NCBI GenBank assembly: GCA_937957815.1
Contig: CALFXN010000320.1
Coordinates: 1-5,758, forward strand
Reading direction: 5' to 3'
DNA length: 5,758 nt
Origin: an uncultured Synergistales bacterium
Lineage (GTDB): Bacteria; Synergistota; Synergistia; Synergistales; Aminobacteriaceae
The notes beneath the pieces are model-generated. The model ran no database searches. It was not told the DNA's origin and saw only the letters and a program-made list of their open reading frames with translations. Positions 1-4,701 of the stretch are shown here, piece by piece; the first letter of the stretch is position 1, and every line of letters begins with the position of its first letter. The translations under genes were made by a program, and so were the position numbers.

Positions 1-1
1 T

Positions 2-448
2 TTCGGATGTATGGCGGCCGTGACGCCTCCGGTGGCGCTCAGTTCGTACCTTGCGGCCTCAATCGCAAAGGCGGATCCCGTCAGGACGGCTTTCAACGGC
101 CTCAGACTCGCGTTGGCCGCGTTTATTCTGCCGTATATCTTCACGCTCGAGCCCAAACTGCTCCTGATCGGCGCGACGAAGATCGACGCCGTGATCGCAA
201 CGGTCACAGCCGTTTTCGGCATTGTCGCCATGGCTTCCTGTCTGGAAAACTACTTTCTCGGGAAATTGCGCATCTACCAACGGTTCCTGCTTGGAATAGC
301 CGCGCTTCTCATGATGTATCCGGGGTTGAAATCGGATTTTGTCGGGATCGGGGCGATAGCTGCCGTTTTCCTCACGCAGAAATTTTCCCCACGAAATGCA
401 TTACAGGCAAAAGCAGACTCGATTTCAGGAGGGAACTCTGATGATTGA
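2..448 (+). CDS. TRAP transporter 4TM/12TM fusion permease, C-terminal part
   Basis: This is the 3' end of a gene whose start lies upstream; the frame is open from base 2. It begins inside the signature F-G-C-M-A-A-V-T-P-P-V-A, which matches the conserved C-terminal block (G-x-x-A-x-V-T-P-P-V-A) of fused TRAP permeases, where the small DctQ-like and large DctM-like units are one polypeptide. About 148 residues are visible. Three hydrophobic stretches follow, around FNGLRLALAAFILPYIF, the IDAVIATVTAVFGIVAM region, and a long segment after the Y-Q-R motif. A polar cytoplasmic tail ends the protein. Such permeases import carboxylates or amino-acid-like solutes across the inner membrane using an ion gradient, and normally work with a TAXI-type periplasmic binding protein, expected upstream of the window. 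The stop overlaps the next gene by 8 bases, so the two are probably co-translated. The substrate cannot be read from this fragment. The ATG at 11 is internal, not a start. Confidence 0.88.
   Translation, partial: FGCMAAVTPPVALSSYLAASIAKADPVRTAFNGLRLALAAFILPYIFTLEPKLLLIGATKIDAVIATVTAVFGIVAMASCLENYFLGKLRIYQRFLLGIAALLMMYPGLKSDFVGIGAIAAVFLTQKFSPRNALQAKADSISGGNSDD
427..433 (+). promoter_or_regulatory. Shine-Dalgarno site of the opine-dehydrogenase gene
   Basis: AGGAGGG lies 7 bases before the ATG at 441, inside the last codons of the permease gene. It decides the start: the upstream in-frame ATG at 396 has no comparable site and would add 15 residues before the Rossmann fold. Confidence 0.8.
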
Positions 449-1529
449 TGTCGCCGTCATTGCCGCCGGCAACGGAGGCACCGGCATAGCCGCCTGGATG
501 TCGCTCAAAGGCTGCAACGTGAGCCTGTACGATAAAGACGAAGGAGTTTTGAAAGAAATTTCCGATGCCGGGGGGATCCATCTCAAAGGGACTGAACTTT
601 CGGGATTCGCCCCGATTCGGAAGGTCACGTCCCATATCGCTGAGGCTCTGGAAGGGCGCAGGCTTATCATGGTGGCTTCTCCGGCTTTCGCCCACAAAGA
701 TATCGCCCGGGTTTGCGCGCCGTTCCTCGGCGACGGACAGACGGTGATTCTCAATCCGGGGAGAACGGCCGGAGCCATCGAATTTCGGAAAACGGCGAGA
801 GATGTGAATCCGGACGCGTCCTTTACCGTCGGGGAAACACAATCCCTGATTTTCGCGTGCAGAAAGACTGGCTATGCCGAGACAACGATCTACAGCGTGA
901 AGCGCCGAATGAAGGTCGCCGCTCTTCCGGCATCGAGGACTCCGGACCTTCTGGGGATTGCGGCGCCGTATTTTCCGCAGTTCGAGGCCGCGGAAAACGT
1001 TCTGGAAACGAGCCTGGGCAACATCGGTTCCGTCTTCCATCCGGCGCCGGCAATCCTGAATATAGCCCGCATCGAGGAAAAGGAAAGCTTCGAGCATTAC
1101 AGGCAGGGCATCTCGCCAAGCGTGGCCAGGGTTCTCGAGCGGATCAACGATGAACGGATGGCCGTCGCCCGCGCCATGAATGTCAGGACGCAAGGCGCCC
1201 GAGAGTGGCTTCACGAAGTCTACGGGATGGACGTCGCGGAATCGGAATCCCTGTACGAAGCGATTCACAAACAGGAAGCATACAGGGGCATCAAGGCTCC
1301 GGCGGACGTATTTACGAGATACATCAGCGAGGATGTTCCCATGGGACTGGTTCCGCTCTCGGAACTGGGGCGGGCTTTCGGCGTCGGCGCCCCGACGATG
1401 GACGCCATCATTCTGCTTGCGGATATCATCCACGGAAAGGACTACAGGGCGACGGGACGGAATCTGAAGTCCCTGGGACTGGAAGGAATGTCCGCAACGC
1501 AGATCCGCGATTTCGTCGGCGGGGAATAG
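441..1529 (+). CDS. NAD/NADP octopine/nopaline dehydrogenase family protein (opine dehydrogenase-like)
   Basis: A 362-residue cytoplasmic oxidoreductase of the opine dehydrogenase family, which interconverts secondary-amine dicarboxylates (opines) with an amino acid plus a 2-oxo acid using NAD(P)H. The N-terminus carries a Rossmann fold with the dinucleotide loop G10-N-G12-G-T-G15. The second half is the all-alpha opine dehydrogenase domain. It contains the conserved N194-x-x-x-x-x-H200-P block and the R293-Y-I-S-E-D298-V-P-M-G-L-V-P block. In characterised opine dehydrogenases a His and an Asp at these places form the catalytic pair, so the active site looks intact. The length is normal for the family. 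The start at 441 is chosen for its Shine-Dalgarno site and because Rossmann strand one begins at residue 2. The gene overlaps the TRAP permease by 8 bases and is followed after 12 bases by an OCD-family gene, so it belongs to one operon. Whether it makes or degrades an opine is not visible; next to an importer, catabolism is the simpler reading. Confidence 0.88.
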   Translation: MIDVAVIAAGNGGTGIAAWMSLKGCNVSLYDKDEGVLKEISDAGGIHLKGTELSGFAPIRKVTSHIAEALEGRRLIMVASPAFAHKDIARVCAPFLGDGQTVILNPGRTAGAIEFRKTARDVNPDASFTVGETQSLIFACRKTGYAETTIYSVKRRMKVAALPASRTPDLLGIAAPYFPQFEAAENVLETSLGNIGSVFHPAPAILNIARIEEKESFEHYRQGISPSVARVLERINDERMAVARAMNVRTQGAREWLHEVYGMDVAESESLYEAIHKQEAYRGIKAPADVFTRYISEDVPMGLVPLSELGRAFGVGAPTMDAIILLADIIHGKDYRATGRNLKSLGLEGMSATQIRDFVGGE

Positions 1530-1533
1530 GAGG
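1528..1533 (+). promoter_or_regulatory. Shine-Dalgarno site of the OCD-like gene
   Basis: A perfect AGGAGG sits 8 bases before the ATG at 1542 and shares its first bases with the TAG stop of the preceding gene. This favours translational coupling. Confidence 0.8.
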
Positions 1534-1541
1534 AGACTCCG

Positions 1542-2582
1542 ATGGAACAGAAGCTCGAGTTTCTGTACCTGAGCCAGGAGGATGTCATTCGCTGCGGGGC
1601 CCTCGATATGGATATGGTTCTCGAACGTATCGAACGGTTCTTTTCCCTGCATGACCTTGGAGAATGCATCGTGCCGGACAAGGTGACGCTCCGGTGGGGG
1701 GACGCCGCTTCCGAAGCCGTGACGGGCAGAATAAACGGCATGCCCGGATTCGTCGGAGGAGACATACGAACGGCCGGAATCAAATGGATAGGAAGCAAGC
1801 CGTTGAATCCCCAAAGGCACGCCCTTCCGAGAGCGTCGGCGCTCACGATTCTCAACGACCCGGAAACGGGGGCGCCGCTGGCCGTCATGGATGGAACGGT
1901 CATCAGCGCGATGAGGACTGGAGCTGTGACGGGCGTGGCTGCGAAATATCTTGCTCGCAGGGATTCCGTGACGGCGGCCTTCATTGGAGCCGGGACACAG
2001 AATCATACCCAGATCCTGGCGGTGCGGACCGCGATTCCCTCCCTGTCGGAAATCCGGCTTTTCGATATTTCTCAGGAGAGAATCGACGCGTTTATCGATA
2101 TCGAAAGAGAGCGATTCCCGGGAATTCCTCTGGTCGGGGTTTCTACGGCGGAGGAAGCCGTCAGGGGCGCCGATATCGTCGTTACGGCGACGACGTCCCT
2201 GACGCCGATTGTCCGCGCGGAATGGATACGGAAGGGAGCTTTTCTTGCCAATATAGGAAATTACGAGTTTGAATTCGAAGCCGTACGGCTGGCCGACAAA
2301 ATCGTAGCGGACAATTGGGATGCGATCCTTCACAGGGGTATTCAGACGCCGGCGATCATGGCCAATATGGGGAAACTGGAACGGGGAGAGTTGCATGCGG
2401 AACTCGGATCCATCGTAAACGGCAAGTTTTCGGGCCGCGAAACATCCGATGAAACGATATTTTTCTGCGCCGTCGGTATGGGGGCGGAAGACATCGTCGT
2501 TGCGCGGAAGATCTTCGACGAAGCCGTCTCCAAAGACATCGGAACCTGGTTGACGCTGTGGGAGCGGCCGTTCTGGGTATAG
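1542..2582 (+). CDS. Ornithine cyclodeaminase/mu-crystallin family NAD(P)-dependent protein
   Basis: 346 residues. The family includes ornithine cyclodeaminase (ornithine to proline plus ammonia), alanine dehydrogenase of archaea, ketimine reductases and SbnB-type enzymes. Family landmarks appear in order: G-R-I-N-G-M-P-G-F (62-70); G-I-K81-W-I-G, with the substrate-carboxylate lysine; M-D-G-T-V-I-S-A-M-R125-T-G-A, with the conserved arginine; the Rossmann loop G149-A-G151-T-Q-N-H-T-Q; A-D-I-V-V-T-A-T (210-217); and the C-terminal G-S-I-V-N-G-K-F-S-G-R then F-F-C-A-V-G-M-G-A-E-D. In true ornithine cyclodeaminases the segment after the last Rossmann strand reads roughly G-G/A-D-x-P-G-K-x-E with a catalytic Asp. 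Here it is I238-G-N-Y-E-F-E-F-E, with no Asp at that place. The fold and cofactor use are therefore clear, but ornithine cyclisation is doubtful; an imine reductase or amino-acid dehydrogenase role is possible. It shares an operon with the opine dehydrogenase-like gene, so the two may act in sequence on one compound. No U-rich terminator follows. Confidence 0.87.
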   Translation: MEQKLEFLYLSQEDVIRCGALDMDMVLERIERFFSLHDLGECIVPDKVTLRWGDAASEAVTGRINGMPGFVGGDIRTAGIKWIGSKPLNPQRHALPRASALTILNDPETGAPLAVMDGTVISAMRTGAVTGVAAKYLARRDSVTAAFIGAGTQNHTQILAVRTAIPSLSEIRLFDISQERIDAFIDIERERFPGIPLVGVSTAEEAVRGADIVVTATTSLTPIVRAEWIRKGAFLANIGNYEFEFEAVRLADKIVADNWDAILHRGIQTPAIMANMGKLERGELHAELGSIVNGKFSGRETSDETIFFCAVGMGAEDIVVARKIFDEAVSKDIGTWLTLWERPFWV

Positions 2583-2616
2583 AAACCGTCCGCACCCCCG
2601 GATGGGAACTTTCCCA

Positions 2617-2625
2617 TGCTATAAT
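2617..2625 (+). promoter_or_regulatory. Extended -10 promoter of the small secreted protein gene
   Basis: TGCTATAAT is a perfect extended -10 element (TGnTATAAT). No good -35 hexamer is seen 16-18 bases upstream, which is common for extended -10 promoters. The expected start of transcription is near 2632. That gives a leader of about 30 bases which omits the left arm of the outer inverted repeat. The palindrome at 2623-2638 overlaps the -10 element and the start point, and could be an operator. Confidence 0.65.
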
Positions 2626-2648
2626 TCAACAATGAATTCACCACTTGC

Positions 2649-2655
2649 GGGGGTG
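2649..2655 (+). promoter_or_regulatory. G-run ribosome binding site, potentially sequestered
   Basis: GGGGGTG lies 8 bases before the ATG at 2664. It differs from GGAGGTG at one base that can still form a G-U pair with 16S rRNA, so it is the likely Shine-Dalgarno site. It is fully contained in the right arm of the 9-base inverted repeat. Confidence 0.5.
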
Positions 2656-2663
2656 CTGCACAG

Positions 2664-3089
2664 ATGAAGAAACTGTTCGCGGTCTTCGCGCTTGCCGTTC
2701 TTGCCGTTTCCGCTCCGGCCGCCTTTGCCGACGGGGAATATCCGAACATCGTCGGACGCTGGGTGGGATATATCATGGCGATCAACCAGCAGTGCGCCCT
2801 GCAGCAGCGGGGAAAGGCCGTGTACGTCTTCGAGAAGCAGGACGGCCCGGTCTTCAGCGGCTATATGGAAGCCAGATACCCCGACGGGACGAAATACAGC
2901 AAACCGGTCGAAGGGTTCGTCGGAGGGGTCGGGGGGAACGACGATTTCGACATCGTCTTCTCCGACGACAAGGGCGGATTCGCTCACGGCGACCTCGCGA
3001 TGGACTGGCGCGAGATGGCGCTCTACCACGTCGAGCCCGGCGGCGAGGGGTGGGCGACCGTCACGAACCTTCGCCGCACGAGGAAATAG
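2664..3089 (+). CDS. Small secreted protein of unknown function
   Basis: 141 residues, not recognised as a named family. A clear Sec signal peptide is present: M-K-K, a hydrophobic core at residues 4-17, and a predicted signal peptidase I cleavage after A20-F-A22 before D23. There is no lipobox. The mature part is about 119 residues and has alternating short hydrophobic and glycine-rich stretches: N-I-V-G-R-W-V-G at 28-35, V-F-S-G-Y-M-E at 63-69, and F-V-G-G-V-G-G at 85-91, followed by D-F-D-I-V-F-S and G-F-A-H-G-D. A G-x-W near the N-terminus followed by repeated F-x-G/G-x-x-G beta-strand patterns recalls lipocalin- or avidin-like beta barrels, but this is only a structural guess. A single cysteine (C44) rules out an internal disulphide. 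The gene appears monocistronic, between its own extended -10 promoter and a strong terminator. Its job is unknown. Confidence 0.8.
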   Translation: MKKLFAVFALAVLAVSAPAAFADGEYPNIVGRWVGYIMAINQQCALQQRGKAVYVFEKQDGPVFSGYMEARYPDGTKYSKPVEGFVGGVGGNDDFDIVFSDDKGGFAHGDLAMDWREMALYHVEPGGEGWATVTNLRRTRK

Positions 3090-3124
3090 CCTCCGAACCG
3101 TCGTGCGGAAAACGACACGAACGG

Positions 3125-3155
3125 GCCGTTCTCCCTTTGGGAGAATGGCTTTTTT
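3125..3155 (+). terminator. Rho-independent terminator
   Basis: An 11-base-pair stem (3125-3135 with 3139-3149, one G-U pair, TTT loop) is followed directly by six T residues at 3150-3155 and then further T-rich sequence. No A-run precedes the left arm, so it should work only on the plus strand, ending the transcript of the secreted protein gene 35 bases after its stop. Confidence 0.93.
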
Positions 3156-3180
3156 GTGTTTTCTGTATTTTTAAGAAAAA

Positions 3181-3189
3181 TGATACAAT
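3181..3189 (+). promoter_or_regulatory. Extended -10 promoter for the nagA region
   Basis: TGATACAAT fits TGnTATAAT with one mismatch and sits in an A+T-rich patch just after the terminator. No convincing -35 element is visible. The predicted start is near 3196, giving a leader of about 120 bases to the ATG at 3317 and about 250 to nagA. It is the only plausible promoter seen before nagA and resembles the one at 2617-2625. Confidence 0.5.
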
Positions 3190-3278
3190 GCCTGCTGTGA
3201 ACATTCCATTTCTCATCGTGATCGCCCCCTGAAGCCCGGGAGGCGCCTCGGATCTGACCGGGCGAACGCTCCGGCGTC

Positions 3279-3298
3279 GAAAGCGTCGTCGCGCTTTC
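3279..3298 (+). repeat. Leader hairpin
   Basis: A perfect 7-base inverted repeat (GAAAGCG at 3279-3285, CGCTTTC at 3292-3298, 6-base loop) ends 5 bases before the AGGGGA ribosome site of the short frame at 3317. No T-run follows, so it is not a terminator. It may affect access to that ribosome site. Between 3190 and 3278 nothing recognisable was seen apart from a GAGGCGCCTC palindrome at 3240-3249; no known riboswitch was identified. Confidence 0.4.
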
Positions 3299-3316
3299 CG
3301 AAAGGGGACTGAAACC

Positions 3317-3442
3317 ATGAAAATCAGAATATACGAAACGCCAGAAGAGCTCGCGGCGGATGCCGCGAGTGACGGAGCCTCGCGCATCATACGGGCGCTC
3401 CTCGCCCGGTTCGGCGTCACGGATCTTCGAGATGCGAAGTGA
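3317..3442 (+). pseudogene. nagB: Probable 5' remnant of a glucosamine-6-phosphate deaminase gene
   Basis: A 41-codon frame starts at ATG 3317 with an AGGGGA ribosome site at 3304-3308 and stops at TGA 3440-3442. Its first 30 or so residues (M-K-I-R-I-Y-E-T-P-E-E-L then A-A-D-A-A-S-D-G-A-S-R-I-I-R-A-L-L-A-R) resemble the N-terminus of NagB-type sugar-phosphate isomerases: a beta strand, then an alanine-rich helix leading to the A-T-G-x-S-Q phosphate loop. That loop and the remaining 200 or more residues are missing. Around 3405-3434 the frame used by nagA reads G-S-A-S-R-I-F-E-M, faintly like the A-T-G-x-S-Q-F-E-M loop, which could mark a frameshift plus deletion. A functional NagB cannot be made here. 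The alternative is a short leader frame translated to couple ribosomes into nagA, which starts 8 bases after the stop. The nagB/nagA pairing is common and supports the remnant reading; confidence is moderate. Confidence 0.45.
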
Positions 3443-3449
3443 CGCGGGC

Positions 3450-4655
3450 ATGGACGTGACGGTCTTCGCGAACGGACTCGTCTTTCTCGGCGACGGCTTC
3501 GCGCGCGCCGACGTCCTCTGCCGCGCCGGCCGGATCGAACGCATCGCGCCGGGGATCGTCCCGCGGGATGGGGACAGGGTCGTCGATCTGTTCGGGCATC
3601 GTCTCGTCCCTGGATTCGTCGACATCCACGTCCACGGCGGCGGAGGCGCGGACTTCATGGACGGAAGCGAGGACGCGATCCGCATCGTCTGCCGGACACA
3701 CGCGCGCCACGGCACGACGACGCTCTGTCCGACGACGCTGACGGCGCCGGACGATGAGATCTCGGGCTTTCTCGATGTCGTCAGGCGTCTGGTCCGGACG
3801 GCCGGAGGGGATCGCCCCTTCCAGGACGGGGCCAGGATCGGCGGCGTCCACGTCGAGGGGCCGTGGCTCGCGCCGTCGCAGGCCGGGGCGCAGGACCGCG
3901 CGTACCTTCGCCCTCCGTCGCCCGCCGACCTCGAACGCCTCCTGGGTTCGTGCGAGTGCGTCTCGATCGTCACGATCGCGCCCGAACTCGACGGCACGTG
4001 CGCGTGCGCCGCGTGGCTCGCGGAACGCGGCGTCGTCCCCGCTATGGGGCATTCGGACGCGACGCTTGCGCAGGTTCGCGATGCCGTGGACTGCGGTTTC
4101 CGCCACATGGTCCACTTCTACTCGGCGATGAGCTCCGTGAGGCGCGACCGGGGATACCGGATCCCCGGAATGGTCGAGGCCGGATACCTCTTCGACGACG
4201 TCACGGTCGAGGCGATCGCGGACGGCCGGCATCTGCCGCACGAACTGCTCAGGCTCGTCCAGAGAGTCAAGGGAACGGATCGCGTGGCGATGGTGACGGA
4301 CGCGATGCGCGGCGCCGGAATGCCCGAAGGGACGTGGCGGCTCGGCAGCCTGAGGTGGGGGCGCGACGTCATCGTCGAGGAGGGGGTCGCGAAACTTCCC
4401 GACCGCAGCGGCTTCGCAGGAAGCGTCTGCACGATGGACCGGGCCGTGCGGACGGCCGTCGCGGCGGAAATATCGCTCGCCGACGCGCTCCGGATGGCAT
4501 CGGAGACGCCCGCGCGGATCCTCGGGATGCAGGACCGGCGAGGACGCATCGCGCAGGGGTTCGACGCCGATTTCGCGTGCCTCGGCGACGATCTCGGGGT
4601 TCGGATGGCCGTTGTCGCCGGGGAGATCGCGTTCGATGCGTCCGCCGGCGGATAA
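3450..4655 (+). CDS. nagA: N-acetylglucosamine-6-phosphate deacetylase
   Basis: 401 residues from ATG 3450; a cytoplasmic amidohydrolase that converts N-acetylglucosamine-6-phosphate to glucosamine-6-phosphate plus acetate in amino-sugar use and cell-wall recycling. Landmarks in order: the beta-sandwich strand pair at the N-terminus; P-G-F-V-D-I-H60-V-H62-G-G-G-G-A-D-F; G-T-T-T; the metal-ligand block G-V-H-V-E136-G-P-W with A-G-A-Q-D; M-G-H201-S-D-A-T; H219-M-V-H222-F-Y-S-A-M-S; A-D-G-R-H261-L-P; the catalytic aspartate block V-T-D284-A-M-R-G-A-G; and G-F-A-G-S. Metal and catalytic residues look complete and the length is normal. The Y-S-A-M-S and G-A-Q-D wording is typical of the clade that differs from E. 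coli NagA. Start choice: 3450 follows a weak GAAGTGA site at 3436-3442 and places the first strand at residue 2. ATG 3432 (six residues longer, overlapping the short frame) is a fair alternative; ATG 3360 is unlikely. It lies directly after a probable nagB remnant. Confidence 0.93.
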   Translation: MDVTVFANGLVFLGDGFARADVLCRAGRIERIAPGIVPRDGDRVVDLFGHRLVPGFVDIHVHGGGGADFMDGSEDAIRIVCRTHARHGTTTLCPTTLTAPDDEISGFLDVVRRLVRTAGGDRPFQDGARIGGVHVEGPWLAPSQAGAQDRAYLRPPSPADLERLLGSCECVSIVTIAPELDGTCACAAWLAERGVVPAMGHSDATLAQVRDAVDCGFRHMVHFYSAMSSVRRDRGYRIPGMVEAGYLFDDVTVEAIADGRHLPHELLRLVQRVKGTDRVAMVTDAMRGAGMPEGTWRLGSLRWGRDVIVEEGVAKLPDRSGFAGSVCTMDRAVRTAVAAEISLADALRMASETPARILGMQDRRGRIAQGFDADFACLGDDLGVRMAVVAGEIAFDASAGG

Positions 4656-4689
4656 CGCCCGAGTTCCGGAGCGCCGAAACACACGCGAG

Positions 4690-4696
4690 GGAGGTG
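4690..4696 (+). promoter_or_regulatory. Shine-Dalgarno site of the MBL-fold hydrolase gene
   Basis: GGAGGTG lies 5 bases before ATG 4702. It fixes the start at 4702 rather than the in-frame ATG at 4612, which lies inside nagA and would add 30 polar residues before the signal peptide. Confidence 0.85.
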
Positions 4697-4701
4697 CGTT
4701 C

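Larger units (their letters stand above)
2592..2656 (+). repeat. Nested inverted repeats in the intergenic region
   Basis: An outer perfect 9-base inverted repeat (GCACCCCCG at 2592-2600, CGGGGGTGC at 2648-2656) encloses two smaller palindromes. The first is ATGGGAA/TTCCCAT (2602-2608 and 2611-2617). The second is AATTCA/TGAATT (2623-2628 and 2633-2638, loop ACAA). In an RNA reading through from the upstream operon these could fold into a three-way junction. The right outer arm contains the G-run that probably serves as ribosome site of the gene at 2664. There is no T-run after the outer stem, so it is not a standard rho-independent terminator. Confidence 0.65.

Noticed and set aside
372..2396. 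A 674-codon open frame on the minus strand across the opine dehydrogenase-like and OCD-like genes
   Set aside because: It is antisense to two genes with clear family motifs, its translation is rich in Arg, Pro and Ser with no recognisable domain, and it is explained by codon bias of G+C-rich genes.
2592..2656. The intergenic inverted repeat as a rho-independent terminator of the first operon
   Set aside because: No T-run follows the right arm and the 47-base space between arms is too long for a simple terminator hairpin.
3188..3232. A 14-codon frame (M-P-A-V-N-I-P-F-L-I-V-I-A-P) right after the second promoter
   Set aside because: Its ATG overlaps the -10 element itself and there is no ribosome site, so it would not be on the transcript from that promoter.
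3360..3449. ATG 3360 as the nagA start
   Set aside because: It would add 30 residues that match no NagA N-terminus, and it lies inside the short upstream frame without a good ribosome site.
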